A DNA stretch of 64,000 bases from Chryseobacterium oncorhynchi (GTDB lineage: Bacteria > Bacteroidota > Bacteroidia > Flavobacteriales > Weeksellaceae), in the NCBI RefSeq assembly GCF_002899895.1, contig NZ_PPEI02000002.1, forward strand, positions 806,001 to 870,000, read 5' to 3'. Below the pieces are notes generated by a model. The model was given only the letters and a program-made list of their open reading frames with translations, searched no databases and was not told where the DNA came from. Shown here piece by piece: positions 9,290 through 17,982 of the stretch. A program made the translations under genes and the position numbers. How positions within the stretch are numbered: position 1 is the stretch's first letter; each line of letters opens with the position of its first letter.

Positions 9290-9404
9290 TGATAGAATTG
9301 TTTACTTATTTATTGATGCAAATGTAGCTATCTTATTCGATAGATTTCATTGATGTATATCAAGAAATTTAATTATTTTCATGAATAATATCATCCTATA
9401 AAAA

Positions 9405-9426
9405 AACTCCGAATTTCTTCGGAGTT
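9405..9426 (-). terminator. terminator of glk
   Basis: AACTCCGAA-TTTC-TTCGGAGTT, 9-bp perfect stem followed on the minus strand by a T run. It begins inside or just past the glk stop codon region. Confidence 0.8.
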
Positions 9427-9430
9427 CTCT

Positions 9431-10480
9431 TTATTCTTGGTAGTATGCAGTATAAAGTGCCATACCTTTTAATGCCGTATGATTTTGCTTGACCAGATAG
9501 ATCGGAATGTTTCTAAGCATTCCCTCCATTTTATCACTGATCTTGAATTTTTCATAAAATTTAGTCTTATCAACATATTCTATGACCATCTGAGGAATAT
9601 CTCCCGCAATCAGTAATCCTCCGGTTGCTTTCAGTTTTAAGGTCAGGTTATTCGCTTCTCTTGCCAAAAACTCAAGGAAAGTATCTAAAGCGATTTTGCA
9701 GATTAAAACATTATCCTCTACTGCTGCCTTGTAAAGTTCTTGAGCGAAGTTTCCATTACTAAGACGTTCTCCCAGCCATTCCGGCTCCGGATGTCTTTTC
9801 ACATCTCTTAAGAATCTGTAAATATTGAACAAACCTGTCTTGGAAAGTACATTTTCCCAGCTTACAATTCCATAGATATTATTCAGGAATTGGTAAAATT
9901 CAACTTCTACATTGGTTCTTGGTGAAAACTCAGAATGCCCACCTTCCGTTGCAAAAGGTCTTAAGTTTTTTCCATCGAAGAAATATCCAGCTTCTCCAAG
10001 TCCGTTTCCGGGAGCAAGGATTGCTACATTTCCTTTTTCAAGATGACCGCTGGTATAGATTGCTTCAAGATCACTGTCTTCAAGAAGAGCCATTCCGTAA
10101 GCTGATGCTTCCATATCGTTCAGCATATCTACTTTTTCGAACCCGAAGTCTCTCTTAAACTCTTCAACGTCTAAGCTCCAGCCTAATCTTGCAGGACTAC
10201 TTTTACCGTCAATAACCGGTCCTGGCACTGCCATTCCCAGACGTTGTACATTTTCAAGCTGATTGTCCTGGATAAACTTTCTTAGAATATCATTAAAGGA
10301 AGCATATTCTTTGGTAGAATATGTATTTTGAATTTTTATCTCAAGACCTCCGTTACCGGAAACGAAATAGCCTAAGATTGTTACATCTTCACGGAGGCTT
10401 GCCCCAATGATAGAAACATTATCATTATTACTGTTCTCTACTCCTGGTAAATAAAGTGGAAATTTTGGATTCAGAATCAT
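9431..10480 (-). CDS. glk: glucokinase
   Basis: 349 residues from MILNPKFPLYLPG. Family marks are the N-terminal IIGASLREDVTILGYF phosphate-binding strand, MAVPGPVI, LNDMEASAYGM (with the catalytic Asp of the ND motif), LAPGNGLGEAGY, TEGGHSEFSPR and the C-terminal ATGGLLIAGDIP. It phosphorylates glucose to glucose 6-phosphate with ATP in the cytoplasm. A longer frame reaches 10549, but a -7 element (TATATTTG, minus strand, 10496-10503) and a terminator hairpin both lie in that extension, so I set the start at 10480. TTTGAGG just before the ATG may be the ribosome site. Confidence 0.88.
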   Translation of the reverse strand: MILNPKFPLYLPGVENSNNDNVSIIGASLREDVTILGYFVSGNGGLEIKIQNTYSTKEYASFNDILRKFIQDNQLENVQRLGMAVPGPVIDGKSSPARLGWSLDVEEFKRDFGFEKVDMLNDMEASAYGMALLEDSDLEAIYTSGHLEKGNVAILAPGNGLGEAGYFFDGKNLRPFATEGGHSEFSPRTNVEVEFYQFLNNIYGIVSWENVLSKTGLFNIYRFLRDVKRHPEPEWLGERLSNGNFAQELYKAAVEDNVLICKIALDTFLEFLAREANNLTLKLKATGGLLIAGDIPQMVIEYVDKTKFYEKFKISDKMEGMLRNIPIYLVKQNHTALKGMALYTAYYQE

Positions 10481-10495
10481 AACCTCAAATTTTAC

Positions 10496-10503
10496 CAAAT
10501 ATA
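10496..10503 (-). promoter_or_regulatory. -7 promoter element of glk
   Basis: TATATTTG on the minus strand, 15 bases before the ATG at 10480; implies a very short leader. Confidence 0.5.
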
Positions 10504-10536
10504 ATAATTGTTTTCGTAAATCCTGCACAGAACAAA

Positions 10537-10566
10537 AAAACCTTTCCACTTTCGTGAAAAGGTTTT
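10537..10566 (-). terminator. terminator of the OMP gene
   Basis: AAAACCTTT..CAC/GTG..AAAGGTTTT stem followed by seven T on the minus strand, just after the gene ending at 10597. Confidence 0.75.
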
Positions 10567-10596
10567 GGTTAATAATTGTTTATATATTAAATCTAA

Positions 10597-11160
10597 CTAC
10601 TTTCCTAATGGAATATTATAACCGAATCCTACTCCGATATTCCCCACATTATAGTCCTGACCAACTAAATCTCCTTTTGTTCCTACAAAAACCTTTTGGT
10701 ATTGTACGAAGAAGTTCCAATCTCTGTTGTGGTATCCGATCTCCGGTTTAATGTAGAAACCACCGTTAGCTCTCTCTACATTTGTGTTGGAAGCTACTGT
10801 TTTATCTCCAACCAAGAACCCGTATCCTAAGTCAGTTCCAAAATAGAAACCTGTTTGCTTTGGATAGATTCTTATTAAAGCTGCTACAGGAACTACTCCT
10901 ACATCATTATTTTTATAACCGTTATTTTCTTTTCCAAAATAGTGAGTATATCCTGTTGCGATACCTAAACCAAATCCAGGAGTAATCAAGTTCTGATAAG
11001 CAACATCCACTCCTACTGCAGCAGAAAGATTATCTGAGGGAACTGCCAAACCAACATTCGCACCTACCTTGATCATATTAGTCATTTTTGAGTCCTGTGC
11101 GCTTGCTATACCTGCTGTTAAAATCCCAGCTAGCAATATTGCTTGTTTAAACATTTTCAT
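10597..11160 (-). CDS. outer-membrane beta-barrel protein
   Basis: 187 residues with signal peptide MKMFKQAILLAGILTAGIASAQ. The rest alternates short amphipathic beta strands rich in Gly, Tyr and Phe (KVGANVGLAV, GFGLGIATGYTHYF, GFYFGTDLGYGFLVG, NFFVQYQKVFVG) and ends NIGVGFGYNIPLGK. This fits an eight-stranded outer-membrane barrel of the OprF/OmpW size class. No ligand or partner can be named. It stands alone upstream of glk on the same strand with its own terminator. Confidence 0.75.
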   Translation of the reverse strand: MKMFKQAILLAGILTAGIASAQDSKMTNMIKVGANVGLAVPSDNLSAAVGVDVAYQNLITPGFGLGIATGYTHYFGKENNGYKNNDVGVVPVAALIRIYPKQTGFYFGTDLGYGFLVGDKTVASNTNVERANGGFYIKPEIGYHNRDWNFFVQYQKVFVGTKGDLVGQDYNVGNIGVGFGYNIPLGK

Positions 11161-11547
11161 AACTCTAATTTTTTAAATTTTACTAAACAAGAGGATGTAA
11201 AAATCGTGCCAAGCAAGGGTTTATTTGTTGTTTTAACACTTATCAAAATCATAAAACAATGAATATCAATACGTTATTTTTAACTAAATTTAAATGTTTG
11301 TTTAACAAAAATTATCAAAAAAGGAGTTAAAAAAAGTAGAATTAAAGAAAATTATGTTCAGAATTAGAAATCGGGAGCTATATTGTAACATCAACAGGAA
11401 ACAGAATAACATTTGGGAAATAAATACTATTTAATTTTAAACTCAAGTATCCTGCTCTATTCTATAAAAATAATATTAACAAACCTTAACCCGTTATTAT
11501 TTTAACCTTATACCATCAATTCCATCAAAAAAATAAATGATCTCACC
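11161..11547. other. AT-rich intergenic stretch, no gene seen
   Basis: 387 bases between divergently read genes. It is very AT-rich and holds the promoters for both sides. I see no ORF of coding quality, no strong hairpin and no repeat. An ATG at 11537 is out of frame with the DUF1800 gene. Confidence 0.5.
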
Positions 11548-12927
11548 ATGGCTGATTCATTATTAAAGAACAAGCATCTTCTTTGGCGAGCCGGCTTCGG
11601 TATCGGCATCCATCAGATCGACGATTTGAAAAATAAAAACATCAAAACGTTGATGAATGAATTATTTAAAGAAGACAGCTTTAGTGAGGTCACCTATGAC
11701 ACTCCCGACATAGATTCAACAGCGGATTATATGAACAGTACTGCTCCGGCTGAAAAGAAAAAGGAAATGCAGCGGATTAACAGGGAGCAGAACAATGAGC
11801 TGAACCTCAATTTTCTGGATAAAATAGTAAACAGCAAAGAACAAATGAGAGAAAAGATGGCTTTTTTCTGGCATGGACATTTTGCTTCAAGGGTTGTGAA
11901 TCCAAAATTCAACCAACAGCTTTTAAATACAATCCGGAAAAATGCTCTGGGAAATTTTAAAGAGCTTCTTTTTGAAGTAAGCCAATCGCCGGCAATGCTT
12001 AATTTTCTGAATAATCAGCAGAACAAAAAAGATCATCCCAATGAAAATTTCGCCCGTGAAGTAATGGAACTTTTCACCATGGGAAGAGGAAATTATACCG
12101 AAAAAGATGTAAGAGAGGGTGCCAGAGCATTTACAGGCTGGAGCTATGATAAAGAGGGAAATTTCAAGGAAAGAAAAAATCAGCACGACGAGGGAACAAA
12201 GACTTTCTTAGGTAAAACCGGTAATTTTGACGGAAGTGATGCTTTACATATTATTCTTGAGCAAAAGGCTACAGCCCAATTTATTACTACTAAAATCTAT
12301 AAGTTTTTTGTGAATGAAAATGTAGATCATGATATAATCAATAAGCTAAGTTCTAATTTCTATAGTTCCGGCTATGATATTAAGAAACTAATGACTGAAA
12401 TATTTTCAAGCTCATGGTTCTATGATCAGAAAAATATAGGAAACAGGATAAAATCCCCTGTAGAACTAATGGCCGGAATGATGCGGATACTACCTATGAA
12501 GATTCAAAATCCCGAAAACCTCATCGTTTATCAAAAATTATTGGGACAAATGCTACTTTATCCGCCCAATGTTTCAGGATGGCCTAACGGAAAATCCTGG
12601 ATTGACAGTTCTACATTGATGCTGAGACTTCAGATCCCACAGATATGGTCCGGTCTTCGGCCATTAGAATATAGTCCACGACAGGACGATGACATTGATA
12701 TGGGAATGAAATCTAAGGAGAATGCTTTAAACAAAAGCTTTAAAAATCCCAATATCATCATAGACTGGGATCGTTTAGATAAAATTTTCGCTCATAAAAA
12801 CTGTGAAGATTATCTGATTCAAAATGCTCAAAGTCTGGATATGAATACGGTAAATAATTTCTCTGACAAGAGTTTAAAAATGAATATTATTAACCTTATG
12901 TCTACCCCTGAATATCAGTTAATGTAA
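11548..12927 (+). CDS. DUF1800 family protein
   Basis: 459 residues. Family features include WRAGFGIG near the start, REKMAFFWHGHFAS, LFEVSQSPAMLNFLNNQQNKK, NENFAREVMELFTMGRG.YTEKDVREGARAFTGW, and VSGWPNGKSWID. DUF1800 proteins are large, cofactor-less by inspection, and are almost always encoded beside a DUF1501 gene, as here (49 bases downstream). Their biochemical role is not known. No signal peptide is apparent at the chosen ATG. The two genes appear to form one operon. Confidence 0.85.
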   Translation: MADSLLKNKHLLWRAGFGIGIHQIDDLKNKNIKTLMNELFKEDSFSEVTYDTPDIDSTADYMNSTAPAEKKKEMQRINREQNNELNLNFLDKIVNSKEQMREKMAFFWHGHFASRVVNPKFNQQLLNTIRKNALGNFKELLFEVSQSPAMLNFLNNQQNKKDHPNENFAREVMELFTMGRGNYTEKDVREGARAFTGWSYDKEGNFKERKNQHDEGTKTFLGKTGNFDGSDALHIILEQKATAQFITTKIYKFFVNENVDHDIINKLSSNFYSSGYDIKKLMTEIFSSSWFYDQKNIGNRIKSPVELMAGMMRILPMKIQNPENLIVYQKLLGQMLLYPPNVSGWPNGKSWIDSSTLMLRLQIPQIWSGLRPLEYSPRQDDDIDMGMKSKENALNKSFKNPNIIIDWDRLDKIFAHKNCEDYLIQNAQSLDMNTVNNFSDKSLKMNIINLMSTPEYQLM

Positions 12928-12976
12928 ACATGGAAATAGCAACTCTATCTATCACCTACGCTCTAAATAAAATGCT

Positions 12977-14161
12977 ATGTTAATCAAAAGAAGAGAATTC
13001 CTTAAAATAAGTTCATTGGCAACAGCTTCCTTACTGATGCCAAATTTTCTAAAGGCGATGACTTTAGATGAAGCCTTAGCTCCTAATCAGAATATCCTTG
13101 TAGTTCTTCAATTTACGGGAGGAAATGATGGATTGAACACCATTATCCCTATGAAAAATGATATTTATTTCAGAGAAAGGAAAACACTTGCTGTTCAGGA
13201 TGCTTTATCCCTTACAGATGAAGCAGGAATTAACCCGTCCCTCTCCTACTTTAAGGAACTTTTTGACAATGGTGAGCTTTCTGTGATGAACAATGTGGGG
13301 TACCCCAATCCGGACAAATCTCATTTCCGAAGTATGGATATCTGGCAGTCTGCGAGCAGAAGTGATGAATTTCTGGAGACCGGCTGGCTTGGTCGCTTTC
13401 TGGATGAGGAATGTTATCGTTGTGAGCATCCTACCCAAGCATTGGAAGTAGATGACATGCTGAGCCTTGCCTTAAAGGGAGAAAACAATAAGGCATTTGC
13501 ATTTAAAGATCCCAAAAGACTGTATCAGACCAGTCAGGAAAAGTATTTCAAGTCACTTTACGACCATCATCATGATGATGAAACGGTTTCTTATCTTTAT
13601 CAAACATTAGGGTCTACGATCAATAATGCAGATTATATTTTTGAAAAAAGCAAGGCAAAAAAAACGGAACAGACTTATCCTAACTCTCAACTGGGAAAAG
13701 ACTTTAGAACAGTAGCATCCCTCATCAAATCAGACATCAACACTCAGGTTTATTACCTTTCTATTGGTAGTTTTGATACTCATGTCAATCAGAACGACAG
13801 ACAAAAAAAACTATTTGGAGACATCAATGAAGCAGTGAAATCCTTTGTTGCTGACATGAAAAGTAATGGATTATTTAATAACATCCTATTGATGACATTT
13901 TCTGAATTTGGACGTCGTGTTGCCCAGAATGCCAGCAATGGAACGGATCATGGAACAGCTAACCAGATGTTTTTCATCGGTGGAAATCTCAAAAAGAAAG
14001 GATTATTAAATGCGCTTCCTGACCTGCAAAATTTAAATGAAGGAGATCTTATCTATAAAGAAGATTTTAGAAAAGTCTATTCTACTATTTTGAGAAACTG
14101 GCTTAAAGCCGATTCTTCGAAAGTTTTAGGATGGAAAGACGGAATCTATGATTTTATATAA
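12977..14161 (+). CDS. DUF1501 family exported protein with Tat signal
   Basis: 394 residues. The N-terminus MLIKRREFLKISSLATASLL holds a twin-arginine motif (RREFLK) before a hydrophobic stretch, so export folded through Tat is expected. LQFTGGNDGLNTIIP, HFRSMDIWQSAS, STSF/YYLSIGSFDTHVNQ, MTFSEFGRRVAQNASNGTDHGTANQMFFIGG are DUF1501 signatures; this family is distantly related to sulfatases/alkaline phosphatases. It pairs with the DUF1800 gene just upstream. The enzyme activity is not established for the family. Confidence 0.85.
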   Translation: MLIKRREFLKISSLATASLLMPNFLKAMTLDEALAPNQNILVVLQFTGGNDGLNTIIPMKNDIYFRERKTLAVQDALSLTDEAGINPSLSYFKELFDNGELSVMNNVGYPNPDKSHFRSMDIWQSASRSDEFLETGWLGRFLDEECYRCEHPTQALEVDDMLSLALKGENNKAFAFKDPKRLYQTSQEKYFKSLYDHHHDDETVSYLYQTLGSTINNADYIFEKSKAKKTEQTYPNSQLGKDFRTVASLIKSDINTQVYYLSIGSFDTHVNQNDRQKKLFGDINEAVKSFVADMKSNGLFNNILLMTFSEFGRRVAQNASNGTDHGTANQMFFIGGNLKKKGLLNALPDLQNLNEGDLIYKEDFRKVYSTILRNWLKADSSKVLGWKDGIYDFI

Positions 14162-14421
14162 ATTCAATGGAATTGAAACCACAAAGTCACAAAAGTTTTT
14201 TAAACACTTAAGCTTCTTTTAAGTGATAAGGTTTACGTGTAGGAAGTTCACTTAAGTCTGCTAAAAATCTTTGATTTTTAGGAAAAGATGATATCTATGA
14301 TTTTATATACTGGTTAATAGATTTTTATATCTATATCATTTATTAACCAAAAAAAAAAGAGACCATCCGCTATAATAGGACAGTCTCTTTTAATAATTTT
14401 AAATTTTAACTACTTTTACGT
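14162..14421. repeat. intergenic stretch with a 17-bp direct repeat of the gene end
   Basis: ATCTATGATTTTATATA occurs at 14144-14160, across the last codons of the DUF1501 gene, and again at 14293-14309. The flanks are also similar (GGAAAGACGGA and GGAAAAGATGAT). This looks like a decayed tandem duplication of the 3' end of the gene. A CACTTAA/TTTAAGTG hairpin lies between the copies. Confidence 0.5.
14355..14391. terminator. terminator downstream of the small minus-strand ORF
   Basis: AAAAGAGAC ... GTCTCTTTT stem with A and T runs on both sides, placed between the DUF1501 gene and the small ORF at 14422. Confidence 0.7.
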
Positions 14422-14559
14422 TTAAGCAGTAATCTGCTTAGGTTCTTTCGGTTCCTGATCAACTTTTTTATCAAGTTTTTCAGATATTTTTTTAACGATA
14501 TATTCAATCGCTATAGGGGCTATAATGGCAATTAATGCTTTAAATATTCTTGATTTCAT
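14422..14559 (-). CDS. small membrane-anchored protein of 45 residues
   Basis: A short frame beginning ATGAAATCAAGAATA and ending TAA, translating as MKSRIFKALIAIIAPIAIEY... followed by a charged tail. Residues 5-22 form one hydrophobic helix; the C-terminal half is rich in Lys, Asp and Glu with KEPKQ. It is flanked by its own terminator. The coding look (start, one helix, charged tail, terminator) supports a real gene. Function unknown. Confidence 0.5.
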   Translation of the reverse strand: MKSRIFKALIAIIAPIAIEYIVKKISEKLDKKVDQEPKEPKQITA

Positions 14560-14670
14560 AGTGCTATTTTGTACCTAACTACTACAATTTCCAAGCCAAG
14601 ATAAAAAAATGAAGATAATTTTGTGGTCATGCTTCGCGCAGAGCGGATGAATCATCTGTAAGAGCACCCA

Positions 14671-15705
14671 CTATTGATCTTGGATAGTTTCTTCTTTAAG
14701 AATGTTCAGATCCTGATAGTTTTTATGTCCCATCCTGAATTTTTCTTCCATTTTCAGTTTTAATTTCTGCGGTTTATGTACAATCAAAGTATCTCCAAAT
14801 CCTAACAGTAGTCTTTCCAGTTCAAAGTTAATCTGCACACAGATTTTAAACAGAGTCCCATCTTTTGTTTCACTAATGATCTCCTGACTTTTATGGAGTG
14901 GTTTTGTTTTCACATAAGGCGCATTAGCTGAATCTACAAAAAATATAATGTTTCTGGGAAGCATAGATTCTGCAACGGTAACACCTACGATATCTTTGAA
15001 GTATTCATCGCCATCCAGATCTTTATCTATGTACGAAAGATCTTCATCAATTTCAATATTCTCCATTCTGTCCAGGGCCAGATTATACATTTTCTGCTTG
15101 TAAAGGCAGATCAGAAACCAACGGTTGTTAAATTCTTTCAGTAATTGAGGATGAACGGTATAAATACTCGATTCTTTTGCTGTAAAGCTTTTGTAAAGGA
15201 TTTTCAACACCTTTTTATTGGCAATGCTTTCATACAGTATATCAATATGCTCCAACCCTTTCAACTGCTCATTTTTATCTAAATGAATAATTGATTTCTG
15301 GTTGGTTGCATGAATAGAATCTTCCAACTTCTGAATCACCCCATTCATCTCCTTAAACATGGAAAAATCCTTGAACTGTTTCAAAATCTGAATGGCATTA
15401 TTCATTGCTTTCAGATCACTTTCATTCACAGAAATGTTATGGATACTATAATCCGGATCGCTGTAACGGTAGTATTTTCTTTCATACACCTCAATGGGAG
15501 CTTCGTATCCGAACTTTTCACTTCGCATATTCTGCAGATCGAGCTGGATTGTTCGTTTGCTTACATAAGATTCTTTTCCTTCAAACTCAAACAAGGCCTC
15601 AGAACATTCGTCAATAAGATCTTCAAGGGTATACTTTCGATACTTATTTTTGAGACATTTATCTAAAGTCTTGTAGCGAATCAGTGCATTTTTATTGGAT
15701 GACAT
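14671..15705 (-). CDS. WYL-domain transcriptional regulator
   Basis: 344 residues from MSSNKNALIRYKTLDKCL. The N-terminal 80 residues form a winged-helix region (YTLEDLIDECSEAL ... VSKRTIQLDLQNMR). The WYL domain spans about 160-230, with KVLKILYKSFTAKESSIYTVHPQLLKEFNNRWFLICLY, and a C-terminal beta/alpha part follows. WYL proteins are regulators that can sense nucleotides or nucleic acids and frequently control defence and RNA-repair genes. The frame extends upstream to 15744, but a -7-like TATGTTTTG sits on that first codon, so 15705 is preferred. It lies two genes from rtcB and is the best candidate in the window to bind the operator shared by rtcB and the RlaP cassette (inference). Confidence 0.85.
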   Translation of the reverse strand: MSSNKNALIRYKTLDKCLKNKYRKYTLEDLIDECSEALFEFEGKESYVSKRTIQLDLQNMRSEKFGYEAPIEVYERKYYRYSDPDYSIHNISVNESDLKAMNNAIQILKQFKDFSMFKEMNGVIQKLEDSIHATNQKSIIHLDKNEQLKGLEHIDILYESIANKKVLKILYKSFTAKESSIYTVHPQLLKEFNNRWFLICLYKQKMYNLALDRMENIEIDEDLSYIDKDLDGDEYFKDIVGVTVAESMLPRNIIFFVDSANAPYVKTKPLHKSQEIISETKDGTLFKICVQINFELERLLLGFGDTLIVHKPQKLKLKMEEKFRMGHKNYQDLNILKEETIQDQ

Positions 15706-15785
15706 GATTGTAATATTTAATTGCTTGACTTTAATGCAAAACATAAGTAAATTAGAAAATTCACTTTTTACATTTTTTAGATAAA

Positions 15786-16121
15786 TTATTTCTCTTTCAA
15801 AGCTTCACCCTCAAAAGAAACACCCTCCCATCCGAAATTCATAAAGTTTCTGATATTCTGATGATCATTTCCATTAGGATTTTTTAGCACGTCTTCTCTA
15901 TAAAATTCACCAAAAAGAAAAAGAGTCTGCCCCTTGGTCAATCCCTGAAGTTTGGCAAAGCTGAAGACCTTACACGAACCATTATTTTGTCCTGCTTCGT
16001 TTGCAGTGCTTCCATTTTTGAATGCAGTAGGCGTAAAATCATAATGTTGATCAATGTAAGCAATAACTTCATTGAATTCAATAGTTTCCGGAAAATGCTG
16101 TAACTGTTCTAATAATACCAT
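15786..16121 (-). CDS. HopJ-domain protein
   Basis: 111 residues. The sequence FNEVIAYIDQHYDFTPTAFKNG..NEAGQNNGSCKVFSFAKLQGLTKGQTLFLFGEFYREDVLKNPNGNDHQNIRNFM matches the HopJ type III effector domain family. Despite the name, the family is widespread in free-living bacteria without type III secretion, as small cytoplasmic proteins of unknown role. No secretion signal is visible. It is divergent from rtcB, with 154 bases between, and lies upstream of the WYL gene on the same strand. Confidence 0.8.
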   Translation of the reverse strand: MVLLEQLQHFPETIEFNEVIAYIDQHYDFTPTAFKNGSTANEAGQNNGSCKVFSFAKLQGLTKGQTLFLFGEFYREDVLKNPNGNDHQNIRNFMNFGWEGVSFEGEALKEK

Positions 16122-16194
16122 AAAAATTGGTTTTAAATTATATTATTTGATAGCTAATAGATGGATCTCCAATTAGCTATTTTGTTTATTTTAA

Positions 16195-17670
<1,476 letters not shown>

Positions 17671-17710
17671 TCTGTAATTTTTAATTATAAAAAAAACTAA
17701 TAATTATGGA

Positions 17711-17810
17711 TGGGCAGTAGCTCAGCTGGTTAGAGCAACAACAACTTTCCGCTGTTGGCAAATAAAGTTCCTCCACTTGTGGGGCGCAGGTTCGAATCCT
17801 GCCTGCTCAG
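17711..17810 (+). ncRNA. tRNA-like RNA with an enlarged anticodon region, downstream of rtcB
   Basis: The ends pair as a 7-bp acceptor stem (TGGGCAG / CTGCTCA, one G-U) followed by discriminator G; CCA is not encoded. A D arm GCTC-AGCTGGTTA-GAGC and a canonical T arm GCAGG-TTCGAAT-CCTGC are intact. Between them are 49 bases instead of about 23. A class I fit leaves A26, a stem ACAA/TTGT, and a 5-nt variable loop GGGGC, with 35 bases inserted in place of the anticodon loop. That insert can form AACTTT/AAAGTT, or a CAACA/TGTTG hairpin plus a CTCCA-CTTG-TGGGG hairpin. No loop with a normal U33 and anticodon results. I call it a tRNA mimic or intron-like pre-tRNA rather than a decoding tRNA. Confidence 0.75.
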
Positions 17811-17821
17811 CAAAAAAATGA

Positions 17822-17940
17822 TAGAAAGCACAGGCTTTCTGTTCACAAAAAATAAAGGCAAAGAGAGTTCCTATAATTCACTGGTATTACTCCCCGCTTT
17901 TTTCAAAAATTATAGGTAAAAGGAGTTCCTATAACATTTT
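17822..17940 (+). ncRNA. structured leader between tRNA-like RNA and the 583-aa gene
   Basis: A hairpin AGAAAGC-ACAG-GCTTTCT (about 17823-17840) follows the tRNA-like RNA. Then AGTTCCTATAA occurs twice (17866-17876, 17924-17934), and AGTTCCT also lies in the tRNA-like insert. AATTATAGG (17908-17916) can pair with CCTATAATT (17870-17878, 9 bp) or with CCTATAA (17928-17934, 7 bp), so two exclusive folds are possible. ACTCC (17889-17893) can pair with GGAGT (17922-17926). This looks like a regulatory or processed RNA; its function is unknown. Confidence 0.45.
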
Positions 17941-17982
17941 TCTTTTAAAAAAAATACTCCTCACTTATTTAATTTTTATATC

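Noticed and set aside
17711-17810. Ordinary functional tRNA
   Set aside because: 49 bases lie between D and T arms instead of about 23, and no 7-base loop with U33 and a clear anticodon can be drawn, so I list it as tRNA-like instead.
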